DNA of 64,000 bases from LH-M37 sp965602855. GTDB taxonomy: Bacteria > Pseudomonadota > Gammaproteobacteria > SZUA-229. The notes beneath the pieces were generated by a model that worked only from the letters and a program-made list of their open reading frames with translations, was not told the DNA's origin and ran no database searches. Positions 7,695 through 15,953 of this stretch are shown in pieces. Positions within the stretch are counted from its first letter, which is position 1, and each line of letters starts with the position of its first letter. The position numbers were made by a program, and so were the translations under genes. The DNA is taken from assembly GCA_965602855.1 (NCBI GenBank), contig CBFCZV010000007.1, positions 17,292 to 81,291 on the forward strand, given 5' to 3'.

Positions 7695-10205
7695 ATGGCA
7701 TCAAAAAGACACATCACATTAAAAGATTTTTCCTCCGCAGAAATCTTTGGTCCAAAAGGCTTAGCTCGCAGCCCAAGTGTTCCCCGCAAAGATCGAGCTG
7801 TACATGGCAATTACCTAACGACGCAATATAATGCCATAGTTCAGGCATACCAAGAGAAACGCGTACAAGTTGTCCAGCCCATCACTGAAGATCTAGGTAT
7901 CTATGTAGAGATTGTCAGTTTCCCAGAAATCAAACTCCCTCTCGATAGTCTTGATACACGCGACTTCAATCTTTATTCATGCAAAGCGACAGATGATGAA
8001 CGCGAAGTAGCTATAGTATTCATACCCGAAGCACGCCGCCGATCATTTCAATACAAAATAGAACAGTACCTAGATCCCAAAAATGACTCCATAAAAGGGC
8101 TTCCTAGGAATCATCGGTTAATAGCGAGTATTGCCGATATTAGATTGGCAAACCTTCGCTCATTCTGGACCGATGACCATGACAAGTTCCCTGAAGACAA
8201 TCAACAAGTAATTTGGTGGGAGCTTTGGCTTAAGAGACGAGGAAATGAGGAAACTCTTGATATCGCTCAGTCGCTAGCGAATCGAATCGATGCGAAACTG
8301 GGAAACACCTCTCAATATTTTTTCGATAGCGCCGTGATATTAATTCAGGCCTCTGCTAGTCAGCTGGAGCAAGCGCTTGAATTAATCTCCAACCTTGAAG
8401 AATTGCGTTGCGCCAAAGAAACACCTGATACGTTTATTCATTCATCACCTATGGAGCAGCAGCAATGGGCTGAAGATCTAGCCGGTAGGACGAAATTGCA
8501 AGAAGGAATTTCTACATCCATTTGTATTCTCGATGCAGGCGTGAATTATCACCACCCTATTTTGTCACTAGGCAGTCATCAGGCAAACGCTGAAAGTTGG
8601 GACCCTAATTGGCCTCATTATGACACTTACAATCCTCCAGCCCCATTTAATGATCATGGATCGAGGCAAGCTGGTTTAGCATTATTTGGTGATGTTCAAT
8701 ATGCCGTTTTAAGCGCAGAGCCCGTATCAATTAATCACTGTATAGAGTCTGCCCGCATACTTCCACCCAGAGGCAATAATGACCCAGAATTATATGGTGC
8801 TATTACGGTTGGCACGGCAGCTAAGCTTGAAGCTGAACGACCTGATTGGCATCGAGTTTATTCTTTAGCAATCACTTCACCCGCTGAAGCTGTGGGTGGG
8901 CAGCCATCATCTTGGTCATCAGAAATCGATCTGTCAGCATCTGGTTTCATGGATGGCCTGCAACGCTTATATGTCATCTCGGCAGGCAATAACCGTGAAC
9001 TGTCAGCACAACCGGAGTATTGGGATCAAATTCATCTGGCTCAGATTGAGGATCCGGCACAATCTTGGAATGCTCTGACAGTTGGTGCCTATACAGAATT
9101 CACTACGAACGATAATCCTGATTTTAACGGCTGGTCTCCAATTGCAGAAGCCGGCGATGCGGCTCCCGCAACTCGTTCTTCAGTAAATTGGGGCTGGAGA
9201 AAACAGGCTCCATTCAAGCCGGACATAGTTGCAGAAGGCGGAAATCGTCTTATCTCTCCAGATCAGACAGAGATTACCAATGCTGATACAGTTTCTTTAT
9301 TGACCACTTCAGGAAGAGCGACGGGACAACTTTTTGAGACAACAATGGACACTAGTGCCGCTACTGCCATTGCCTCCCATCAAGCTGCTATATTGATGGC
9401 GGAATATCCTGAGTATTGGCCCGAGACGATACGAGGCCTAATGGTTCATTCTGCCGATTGGACGCCCCGCATGCTTGAGCGCTTTGGGCTTCTCCATGCT
9501 CAACATAGCCCCAAGGTGGCCAAGGAAGTCATGTTACGGACGGTAGGATATGGAGTCACTAATATTGATAGGGCTCGCTACAGCGCAGAACACGCTTTAA
9601 CACTTATTGCACAGGATAAGATCCAGCCCTTCACCAAAAATGCCGATGCAAAAACATCTGATGATCCAAAGATGAATGAAATGCAGCTTTATCAACTGCC
9701 TTGGCCTGTAGAGGCATTGCAGCAGCTACCACCAGAATTGGAAGTTAAATTGCGGATAACTCTTTCTTACTACATAGAACCAAATCCAGGTCGACGTGGA
9801 TACCGGCAACGTTACAGCTATCAATCCCACGGACTTCGCTTTGAGGTAATACGCCCCGGTCAGCCTATGGATAATTTTCGTAGTTTCGTAAATGGACTAG
9901 CCGACAGCAAGGATTATGAAGGACCTGAAGGCGACGGTGATGGCTGGCTTCTCGGTCCACAACTAAGAACACGCGGCTCACTACATTCAGATATCTGGAC
10001 GGGCTCTGCTGCAGATTTGGCCGATATGCACACCATCGCTGTTTTCCCGGTAGGTGGATGGTGGAAATACCGCAGAGCACAGGAGCGTTGGCAGAACTCT
10101 GTACGTTATAGCCTATTGGTTAGTATTGAAGTACCTGATGAAGAGGTTAATATCTATTCAGAAATTCAAACACAGATTGAGGCAACGGTAGTTATCGAAG
10201 TGTAG
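7695..10205 (+). CDS. Subtilisin-like serine protease (S8) of an ATPase/protease module
   Basis: Protein of 836 aa. The catalytic triad can be placed by eye: Asp280 (CILDAGVNYHHP), His321 (NDHGSRQAG), oxyanion Asn432 (ISAGNN) and Ser554 (MDTSAATAIASHQA). About 270 residues of non-catalytic sequence precede the protease fold and about 200 follow the active serine. There is no secretion signal, so the enzyme is probably cytoplasmic, unlike most subtilases. Canonical HGT and GTSMAxP are altered to HGS and DTSAATA, as in other ATPase-linked subtilases. AAGGA precedes the ATG. Substrate and trigger are unknown; protease activity controlled by the ATPase is inferred. Confidence 0.88.
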   Translation: MASKRHITLKDFSSAEIFGPKGLARSPSVPRKDRAVHGNYLTTQYNAIVQAYQEKRVQVVQPITEDLGIYVEIVSFPEIKLPLDSLDTRDFNLYSCKATDDEREVAIVFIPEARRRSFQYKIEQYLDPKNDSIKGLPRNHRLIASIADIRLANLRSFWTDDHDKFPEDNQQVIWWELWLKRRGNEETLDIAQSLANRIDAKLGNTSQYFFDSAVILIQASASQLEQALELISNLEELRCAKETPDTFIHSSPMEQQQWAEDLAGRTKLQEGISTSICILDAGVNYHHPILSLGSHQANAESWDPNWPHYDTYNPPAPFNDHGSRQAGLALFGDVQYAVLSAEPVSINHCIESARILPPRGNNDPELYGAITVGTAAKLEAERPDWHRVYSLAITSPAEAVGGQPSSWSSEIDLSASGFMDGLQRLYVISAGNNRELSAQPEYWDQIHLAQIEDPAQSWNALTVGAYTEFTTNDNPDFNGWSPIAEAGDAAPATRSSVNWGWRKQAPFKPDIVAEGGNRLISPDQTEITNADTVSLLTTSGRATGQLFETTMDTSAATAIASHQAAILMAEYPEYWPETIRGLMVHSADWTPRMLERFGLLHAQHSPKVAKEVMLRTVGYGVTNIDRARYSAEHALTLIAQDKIQPFTKNADAKTSDDPKMNEMQLYQLPWPVEALQQLPPELEVKLRITLSYYIEPNPGRRGYRQRYSYQSHGLRFEVIRPGQPMDNFRSFVNGLADSKDYEGPEGDGDGWLLGPQLRTRGSLHSDIWTGSAADLADMHTIAVFPVGGWWKYRRAQERWQNSVRYSLLVSIEVPDEEVNIYSEIQTQIEATVVIEV

Positions 10206-10237
10206 ATTGATGCTGAAGCTACTGAGATATTTGGACT

Positions 10238-10275
10238 CAGAGTAACAACTATCTACAGTCATAGTTTTTACTCTG
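10238..10275. terminator. Long hairpin after the subtilase gene
   Basis: CAGAGTA and ACTAT on the left pair with ATAGT and TACTCTG on the right. The result is a stem of 15 positions with one mismatch and an eight-base loop, 33 bases after the subtilase stop. There is no T tract after it, so it may end the module's transcript in a Rho-assisted way or simply mark the module edge. Confidence 0.5.
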
Positions 10276-10350
10276 GACTTCGCCCCAATTAGTTCGCTTC
10301 GTGAAACCCTCACAACTCAACCACCAGACTAAAAAAGGACAAACAAAAAC

Positions 10351-10755
10351 ATGTACAACGGCAACTGCCTCTGCGGCAAAGTTCGCTTTGAAATAACTAG
10401 CGAAATACAAAGCATCATATGCTGTCATTGTTCACAATGTAGAAAAGCTCAGGGTAGTGCATTTGCAACTAATGGTAATGTAGATATAGCAGGGTTTAAA
10501 TTCATTTCAGGTGAAAATGAATTAACAGCTTATGAATCATCTCCAGGCCAAACAAAATATTTTTGCAAGAATTGCGGTTCACCAATCATTAGTAAAAAAG
10601 AATCAAACCCAGACAAAGTACGTATTCGTCTTGGTGTAATTGAATCAGATATTGTTGAGCGGCCAATAGCTCATATTTTTGTAACGTCAAAAGCGAACTG
10701 GGAAGATATTGAGGGTGATTTACCACAATATGAAAGCTATGAGCCAGGTAGATAA
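10351..10755 (+). CDS. GFA/CENP-V-domain zinc protein
   Basis: Protein of 134 aa with the cysteine pattern of the glutathione-dependent formaldehyde-activating (Gfa) family: CLCGKVRF at the N-terminus, CCHCSQCRKAQGS around residue 30 and FCKNCGSPI around residue 70. These bind two zinc ions. The founding member was proposed to help formaldehyde react with glutathione, but most homologues have no known substrate. It lies just after the ATPase/subtilase module and before an inverted-repeat element, with no obvious operon partner. Gene boundaries are clear; the function is generic. Confidence 0.85.
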   Translation: MYNGNCLCGKVRFEITSEIQSIICCHCSQCRKAQGSAFATNGNVDIAGFKFISGENELTAYESSPGQTKYFCKNCGSPIISKKESNPDKVRIRLGVIESDIVERPIAHIFVTSKANWEDIEGDLPQYESYEPGR

Positions 10756-10774
10756 ATGCACACTCTTTCTTCTG

Positions 10775-10809
10775 TTTCTGGTTCCCTCGCAGAGCGTGGG
10801 AACCAGAAA
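10775..10809. repeat. Perfect hairpin repeat (GGTTCCC...GGGAACC type), copy 1
   Basis: TTTCTGGTTCCC (10775-10786) and its exact complement GGGAACCAGAAA (10798-10809) flank the loop TCGCAGAGCGT. The core resembles the GTTCCCACGC...GCGTGGGAAC extragenic repeats of gammaproteobacteria. A degenerate second copy lies at 11294-11326. It may also end transcription of the GFA gene and of the convergent small membrane gene. Confidence 0.7.
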
Positions 10810-10820
10810 CCCCAATTCCC

Positions 10821-11096
10821 TCAGTGCCTGTGTGAAAGATGATGAGGCAGCTGGTGCTGGATCGATGCCATCAGTTTTTGGTAACCAATATTCCCAAGTT
10901 CAAGCAGGAAGGAAATAGATGCAACAATTGCTGTCAGTAGTACAATAAAACCGCTAAACAGCGTTACAAACCAGAAAGCCCATGCGCCAGTTTCAATACC
11001 AATTGTTAGCATGATAATTAGCATAGAAGCAGAGACAAGGTTGATAGCCAGTGTTGTGGCAAATATTGGTGCCAGAATTTTATAGATTGATTTCAT
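10821..11096 (-). CDS. Small two-helix membrane protein, unknown
   Basis: Protein of 91 aa starting MKSIYKILAP. The frame is open further upstream, but a strong GGAGGAAT ribosome site sits five bases before the ATG at 11094-11096, which decides the start. Two long hydrophobic stretches (about residues 5-31 and 37-62) predict an inner-membrane hairpin, followed by a histidine-rich tail (HQLPHHLSHRH). I do not recognise a family. It is the only minus-strand gene in a run of plus-strand accessory genes and is bracketed by repeats. Confidence 0.6.
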   Translation of the reverse strand: MKSIYKILAPIFATTLAINLVSASMLIIMLTIGIETGAWAFWFVTLFSGFIVLLTAIVASISFLLELGNIGYQKLMASIQHQLPHHLSHRH

Positions 11097-11240
11097 GGTA
11101 ATTCCTCCAGTGGTATGAGCCACCCTTATCAATTGAGTGAAAAACTAGTGTTTTCCCTCTATGGCTCAAATTATATAGCGGCAGCCTGAATTCACGCTGA
11201 AAAGTGCAGAATGTCGTTTTCTCTATAATAAAAATCCAGC

Positions 11241-11285
11241 CAGGGTGGGCAAGTTTTATGACCACGCGTATACTCGGTGTGGTGC
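11241..11285. repeat. GGGTGGGCA/GTATAC repeat, copy A
   Basis: CAGGGTGGGCAAGTTTTATG, then ACCACGCGTATACTCGGTG. Same element as 12468-12515 and 13877-13970; copy A has lost the TGCCC half of the internal hairpin. It lies upstream of the acyltransferase gene. Confidence 0.65.
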
Positions 11286-11293
11286 TGGACGCT

Positions 11294-11326
11294 TTTCTGC
11301 TCCCCATGCAGAGCGTGGAAACGAAA
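11294..11326. repeat. Degenerate hairpin repeat, copy 2
   Basis: TTTCTGCTCCCCATGCAGAG followed by CGTGGAAACGAAAAA. It shares TTTCTG, CTCCC/TTCCC, GCAGAGCGTGG and GAAAC with the perfect copy at 10775, but the arms have decayed. It sits between repeat copy A and the acyltransferase start. Confidence 0.45.
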
Positions 11327-11348
11327 AAAATTACCAAGAATATTTACA

Positions 11349-12395
11349 ATGAAAATAAATAGAACAACAAACAATTTTGATTTTCTAAGATTATTATTCG
11401 CGCTTACTGTTGCAATTGTTCATGCGGCAACGTTATCAGGTGTTAGTGTTATATCGAATGTTAGTCAATATCTTAGTTCTGAAGTCGCTGTTGATTCATT
11501 TTTTGTAATTAGCGGCTTTTTAATATTTATGAGTTTTGAGTCATCTCAATCTATAACAAATTACATAAGCAAAAGGATTCGAAGAATATTCCCTGGCTAC
11601 ATTACTGTCATACTTTTATGCTCAGTGTTGTTGTTTTCAATATCATCAAACACGTTTTATGAATATTTTAATATCGAATTTATAAAGTACATTTTATTTA
11701 ATATATTAACTTTAAATTTTCTACATCCAGGCTTACCTGGTGTTTTCGAAAATAATTATATGCCCGCCATTAATGGTGCTCTTTGGACAATAAAGATTGA
11801 AGTGATGTTTTATATAATTGTTCCATTCATATCGATTATTATTTCTAAATATAAGTCACATAGACTACTGATATTGATTAGCATGTATATAGCATCAGTG
11901 CTTTATAGTTTGATTATGCTTTGGTTTTATTCTAGTGAACAAATGGAAATATTTATTAAGCTTGAAAAGCAAATACCAGGACAGCTAGCATTTTTTATAT
12001 CGGGTGGAATTATTTATTATTTTTATGACTGTTTTTACAAAAAATCATCATTGTTAGTAATTATTGCAATTTCTGTAATGATAATTCATAAAAACATCAT
12101 TGATTTATATGTTTTATATCCTGCTTCTTTGGCTGTTATAGTCATATATTTTGCAAATATTTTCAAATATATTGGGAACTGGGGAAGATTTGGCGATTTA
12201 TCTTTTGGTGTATATATTTGGCATTTTCCAATTATTCAAGTATTTGTATTTTATAATTTATTGTCTAATCCGATAATAGGAGCATTTATACTTTTTTTAA
12301 CAATTTTAACTGCCGCTTATTTTTCCTGGCATCTAGTTGAAAAACGTTATCTATATAAGTCTTCGCACTACATTGCTTCTGAGAAAGCATCTTAA
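11349..12395 (+). CDS. Acyltransferase 3 family membrane protein
   Basis: Protein of 348 aa with about ten membrane segments. The N-terminus FDFLRLLFALTVAIVHA carries the RLL...H pattern of the acyltransferase-3 (OafA-like) family; the His of VHA is the usual catalytic candidate. VDSFFVISGFLIF also fits the family's FFVISGFL signature, and a SWHLVEKR-like end is present. Such enzymes O-acylate surface sugars or lipopolysaccharide. The frame is open upstream to 11277, but that part overlaps a repeat, so the ATG at 11349 is chosen. The gene is visibly more AT-rich than its neighbours and rich in ATA/AAA codons, suggesting recent acquisition. Confidence 0.88.
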   Translation: MKINRTTNNFDFLRLLFALTVAIVHAATLSGVSVISNVSQYLSSEVAVDSFFVISGFLIFMSFESSQSITNYISKRIRRIFPGYITVILLCSVLLFSISSNTFYEYFNIEFIKYILFNILTLNFLHPGLPGVFENNYMPAINGALWTIKIEVMFYIIVPFISIIISKYKSHRLLILISMYIASVLYSLIMLWFYSSEQMEIFIKLEKQIPGQLAFFISGGIIYYFYDCFYKKSSLLVIIAISVMIIHKNIIDLYVLYPASLAVIVIYFANIFKYIGNWGRFGDLSFGVYIWHFPIIQVFVFYNLLSNPIIGAFILFLTILTAAYFSWHLVEKRYLYKSSHYIASEKAS

Positions 12396-12467
12396 CAATT
12401 AGCTCAACATCGAGCATTATATATGTTGCTTCGTTTTACTTCGCGGTGTATATGATGGCAAGCCATG

Positions 12468-12515
12468 TAGGGTGGGCAAGTTTTATGCCCGCGTGTATAC
12501 TCGGTGCGGTGCCGT
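12468..12515. repeat. GGGTGGGCA/GTATAC repeat, copy B
   Basis: TAGGGTGGGCAAGTTTTATG, then CCCGCGTGTATACTCGGTGC. It contains the internal hairpin GGGCA/TGCCC. This is the best-preserved copy and lies between the acyltransferase gene and the DJ-1/PfpI gene. Confidence 0.7.
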
Positions 12516-12619
12516 ACACATATGAGCGTGGATAAGGCGTAGATGATGAGATTGCCATCTTTGAGAAACCTCAGCAGCTTATGACAATCAACTAAACAAT
12601 TCGACACAAGGTGAGCTCA

Positions 12620-13306
12620 ATGAATATTCTTATGGTACTGACTTCTCACGACAAACTCGGCGACACTGGTCTAAAAACGGGCTTCTGGCTAGAAGAGTTT
12701 GCTTCTCCTTATTATGTCTTCAAAGATGCCAATGCCAATATTACGTTAGCATCACCAAAAGGTGGGCAACCACCACTTGATCCAAAGAGTGATGAGCCTG
12801 ACTTTCATACCGCGGCAACGGAACGCTTCAAAAATGATGCTGAAGCCAATGTCATATTAAGTAATACCGTAAAACTGAGCGATATCAATGCCGATGATTA
12901 CGATGCCATGTTTTACCCCGGAGGACATGGCCCGCTCTGGGATTTAAGCGAAGATAAAAACTCAATCAAACTGATTGAAAGCATGTACACATCCGGCAAA
13001 CCCGTCGCCGCCGTTTGCCACGCACCCGCAGTATTTAACAACACCAAAAATCCAGACGGCACAGCCCTGATCAAAAACAAATCCGTCACCGGCTTTAGTA
13101 ACAGCGAAGAAGCCGCCGTGCAACTCACCGAAATCGTCCCCTTTCTGCTCGAAGATGAATTGCAGAGAAAAGGCGCAAACTATTCAAAAGCGGATGATTG
13201 GCATCCTTATGCTATAACCGATGGTAATTTGATTACCGGTCAGAATCCGCAATCTTCAGAGTTGGTGGCTGAGGGGGTTTTGAAAAGCTTAAATAAAACA
13301 GATTAA
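12620..13306 (+). CDS. DJ-1/PfpI family protein (Hsp31/glyoxalase III-like)
   Basis: Cytoplasmic protein of 228 aa. It shows the nucleophile elbow AVCHAPAVF with the reactive cysteine, preceded by FYPGGHGPLWDL, which supplies the oxyanion glycines and a conserved acidic/His environment. TGFSNSEE is also typical of the Hsp31-like subgroup. Members are chaperones or glutathione-independent glyoxalases/deglycases acting on methylglyoxal damage; the exact activity cannot be read here. A GTG at 12611 is in frame, but AAGGTGAG five bases before the ATG at 12620 favours the latter. It lies alone between repeats. Confidence 0.87.
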   Translation: MNILMVLTSHDKLGDTGLKTGFWLEEFASPYYVFKDANANITLASPKGGQPPLDPKSDEPDFHTAATERFKNDAEANVILSNTVKLSDINADDYDAMFYPGGHGPLWDLSEDKNSIKLIESMYTSGKPVAAVCHAPAVFNNTKNPDGTALIKNKSVTGFSNSEEAAVQLTEIVPFLLEDELQRKGANYSKADDWHPYAITDGNLITGQNPQSSELVAEGVLKSLNKTD

Positions 13307-13576
13307 GGGTTCAGCGCGGTAAGCACGGTAGCCTGGGGCAAATCATGAATCCCAACAAATTCTGACACGTAAAGCGTTGAGGTTCGCGCCTCACCCCAAC
13401 CATGGCACTAAAACACAAATTTATAAGTCGATAAAACAAGATATAAACATTACAAACAATGAAGCTAAAAAACATGGAAATACGTTAAACTGGATAGGCG
13501 GAAATACGCGCCTTCAAGTTAGATCAGATGTTATATGAAGAAAATGAAATTTTAACCAAGATAGGAAAATAGTAAA

Positions 13577-13783
13577 ATGAGTACAGGAACAGTAAAGTGG
13601 TTCGATTCAAGCAAAGGTTTTGGCTTTATCACTCCAGATGATGGCGGTAAAGACCTGTTCGTACACCATTCTGAAATCCAGAGCGGTGGCGACTTCGCAT
13701 CCCTAAATGATGGGCAGAAAGTAGAATATGAGGTTGGGCAAGGCCAGAAAGGGCCGTGTGCGAACAAGGTTTCAGCGATCTGA
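13577..13783 (+). CDS. Cold-shock domain protein (CspA family)
   Basis: Protein of 68 aa made of a single cold-shock domain. RNP-1 (KGFGFI) and RNP-2 (DLFVHHSEI) are intact, along with the family's GTVKWFDSSKGFGFITPDD beginning. It binds single-stranded RNA and DNA and is thought to act as an RNA chaperone. About 270 gene-free bases precede it (13307-13576); such long leaders are usual for cold-induced csp mRNAs, but I saw no clear cold-box. The ribosome site AGGAAA lies ten bases before the ATG. Confidence 0.92.
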   Translation: MSTGTVKWFDSSKGFGFITPDDGGKDLFVHHSEIQSGGDFASLNDGQKVEYEVGQGQKGPCANKVSAI

Positions 13784-13876
13784 TTGTAATACTCAATTTG
13801 ATGAGTTTAAGCAGAAACGTATAACAACTGCTTCACACCGACAGGCGCATAAAACGCGCCTGTCGGTTAAGCCAGG

Positions 13877-13970
13877 TAGGGTGAGCAAGCCTTTATGCTC
13901 GCGCGTATACCCCCGATTTAATTAATAACCATGTGGGCACAAAACCGTGCCCGCCCTGCGTCACTACGCA
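13877..13970. repeat. GGGTGGGCA/GTATAC repeat, copy C (long form)
   Basis: TAGGGTGAGCAAGCCTTTAT, then GCTCGCGCGTATACCCCCGA. An AT-rich link follows, then the inverted unit GTGGGCACAAAACCGTGCCC (about 13933-13952) and GCCCTGCG. It therefore contains two hairpins (GAGCA/TGCTC and GGGCAC/GTGCCC). It overlaps the in-frame extension of the next gene and so argues for the later start at 14000. Confidence 0.6.
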
Positions 13971-13999
13971 ATCAATCCCCCACCCCCAAATCAAAACCA

Positions 14000-14677
14000 A
14001 TGATCAAAAGAACCCTATTAGGCACAGCTAATATCCCCAATAATGGTGGTGAGCTAAGGCTATCTCAGCACGAGAATGATTTTTCTATTCATCTAAAGGG
14101 TGTGCGTGGCGAACTAATGAGCAGTCGAATGCGCTGTTCAGAGCTTGCCCTGGCTGAGTTAGGTTGTGCACATGTTCAGGGGAAGGATAATACTAAGGTA
14201 TTAGTCGGAGGCCTGGGCATGGGCTTCACTCTGGCCGCAGCACTCAAAGCTATATCAATAAATTCTCAGGTGGTTGTTGCTGAACTGGTACCTGAAGTTA
14301 TTGAATGGAATAAAGGCCCGTTGGGCGAATGTGCAGGCAGACCGCTTAATGATAATAGGGTGCAGGTACACCTAGGTGATGTGGCTGAACTTTTCAAAAC
14401 AAAGCAGGCAACTTATGATGCTGTCTTATTAGATGTAGATAACGGCCCTGAGGGCTTTACACAAGCCGACAATAACAATCTATATTCAACCGAAAGTTTA
14501 CTGGCTATACGGGAGACACTTCGTTCTGGCGGCGTTTTAGCTGTATGGTCAGCCTGGTATGATCCAAAATTTACCCATCAACTGAAAAAAGCGCGCTTTA
14601 AGGTTGATACTAAAACCGTCAGGGCACATAAAGGTAAAGGTAGCCGTCATACTATTTATTTGGCCAGGAAAATATAG
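14000..14677 (+). CDS. Spermidine-synthase-like methyltransferase-fold protein
   Basis: Protein of 225 aa with a Rossmann-type methyltransferase core: VLVGGLGMGFTLAA (glycine-rich motif I), VVVAELVPEVIEWN (acidic end of strand 2), a GDV motif (VHLGDVAELF) and YDAVLLDVDNGPEGF. This arrangement is that of spermidine-synthase-like proteins, but the short length and lack of the full polyamine-binding motif make true spermidine synthase activity doubtful. The frame opens at 13931, but that part is repeat sequence. It is followed 35 bases later by the uracil-DNA glycosylase gene, a possible two-gene operon. Confidence 0.75.
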   Translation: MIKRTLLGTANIPNNGGELRLSQHENDFSIHLKGVRGELMSSRMRCSELALAELGCAHVQGKDNTKVLVGGLGMGFTLAAALKAISINSQVVVAELVPEVIEWNKGPLGECAGRPLNDNRVQVHLGDVAELFKTKQATYDAVLLDVDNGPEGFTQADNNNLYSTESLLAIRETLRSGGVLAVWSAWYDPKFTHQLKKARFKVDTKTVRAHKGKGSRHTIYLARKI

Positions 14678-14712
14678 GCAGTGAGTGCTACCAGTTCCAA
14701 TAATTAAATACC

Positions 14713-15324
14713 ATGAACATAAAAAAACACCAACACAAATTACGCGCCTGCCGAAAATGCCCAGATATGATTCCACCAGTAATCACTGGCATACCAGTCA
14801 ATTCAAAAATAATTCTAGTTGGGCAGGCTCCGGGTGATCGCGAAGGGGAACTTGGCAGGCCATTTGGCTGGACAGCTGGCAAAACTTTATTCAAATGGTT
14901 TTCTTCAATTGGTGTCGATGAAGAAACGTTTCGCCAGCAAGTTTATATCGCCGCCGTGTGTCGCTGCTTCCCCGGTAAAAAACTCAAAGGCGGTGATCGG
15001 GTTCCTAGTAAGGAAGAAATAGCACAATGCCGCCCCTGGTTAGATGCAGAGTTTGATTTAATGAAACCTGAATTAATCATTCCTGTCGGCAAGCTAGCAA
15101 TCTCACAATTTATCGAAGTTGATAAACTGGTTGATGTGATTGGTCAGTCGTTCAAAAAAGAAATAAATGGAAGATCTATTGAGGTTATTCCTTTGCCGCA
15201 TCCCTCCGGCGCCTCAACCTGGCATCAAAGACCACCGGGAAAAGATTTATTAGAGCAGGCTTTGAAATTAATTCAGCAACACGCCGAGTGGCAGGCACTA
15301 CTGAAAAAAACTTACTCAGGATAG
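14713..15324 (+). CDS. Uracil-DNA glycosylase superfamily protein (family 4/5-like)
   Basis: Protein of 203 aa that removes uracil or related damaged bases from DNA in members of its family. Visible motifs are CRKCPDM near the N-terminus, the catalytic-loop signature LVGQAPGDREGELGRPFG, TAGKTLFKW, the Cys in AAVCRC and the C-terminal PLPHPSGAS (family HPS motif). The cysteine placement suggests a [4Fe-4S] enzyme like family 4, although GRPFGW replaces the usual GxPFVG. Its last 13 bases overlap the convergent msrA gene. The substrate is not certain. Confidence 0.85.
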   Translation: MNIKKHQHKLRACRKCPDMIPPVITGIPVNSKIILVGQAPGDREGELGRPFGWTAGKTLFKWFSSIGVDEETFRQQVYIAAVCRCFPGKKLKGGDRVPSKEEIAQCRPWLDAEFDLMKPELIIPVGKLAISQFIEVDKLVDVIGQSFKKEINGRSIEVIPLPHPSGASTWHQRPPGKDLLEQALKLIQQHAEWQALLKKTYSG

Positions 15325-15950
15325 CTAATCCCAGTACCACCCAGGCCGCAATAACCATTCACGTTTTTTGCAAGATATTGCTGATGATATTCTTCGGCGT
15401 AATAAAATTCAGGGGCGCTGAGAATCTCTGTAGAGATTTTATCTCGGACAGTAAATGACAAAGCCTGTTGGTAAAAATCACGAGTAGCTTCTGCCTGAGT
15501 TTGCTGCTCGTCGGAAAAAGTATAAATACCCGAACGATATTGCGTGCCGCAGTCATTGCCCTGCTGCATTCCCTGTGTTGGGTCGTGTGATTGCCAGAAT
15601 GTTTTTAGTAACCTTTCATAGCTAATAATGGCAGGATCAAAGACAACGAAAACCACTTCGTTGTGAGCCGTCATGCCAGAACAAACTTCCTGATAAGTGG
15701 GGTTGGGTGTGAATCCTGCGGCGTAGCCAACTGCCGTGGTAAAAACACCCTCTAGTTGCCAGAATACTTTTTCAGCACCCCAGAAACAACCTAAACCAAA
15801 CAGGGCAAATTGCATATTTTCCGGGACAGGCGCTTGTAAAGGATTACCGTTAACAAAGTGTTTTCCAGGAACGGAGATTTTTTGTTTACGACCGGGCAGC
15901 GCGCCTTCTTTGTTGGGTAGTGTGGCCATTGTCTGTAGCAGGGTAGACAT
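15312..15950 (-). CDS. msrA: Peptide methionine-S-sulfoxide reductase MsrA
   Basis: Protein of 212 aa. The catalytic motif GCFWGAEKVFW (family GCFWG) lies near residue 53, and CGTQYRSGIY, the family signature, is intact. The C-terminal CGLGGTGISYPE may supply the resolving cysteine. MsrA reduces methionine-S-sulfoxide in proteins using thioredoxin. No signal peptide is seen, so it acts in the cytoplasm. The 3' end overlaps the convergent glycosylase gene by 13 bases. It lies only three bases after the YihY stop, so the two could share a transcript. Confidence 0.95.
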   Translation of the reverse strand: MSTLLQTMATLPNKEGALPGRKQKISVPGKHFVNGNPLQAPVPENMQFALFGLGCFWGAEKVFWQLEGVFTTAVGYAAGFTPNPTYQEVCSGMTAHNEVVFVVFDPAIISYERLLKTFWQSHDPTQGMQQGNDCGTQYRSGIYTFSDEQQTQAEATRDFYQQALSFTVRDKISTEILSAPEFYYAEEYHQQYLAKNVNGYCGLGGTGISYPE

Positions 15951-15953
15951 GAT

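Noticed and set aside
10206..15324. Idea that the single-gene accessory stretch is an integron cassette array
   Set aside because: I found no attC-type pairs (GTTRRRY with RYYYAAC) bordering the genes; the repeats seen are of other kinds, and the integrase fragment is 50 kb away.
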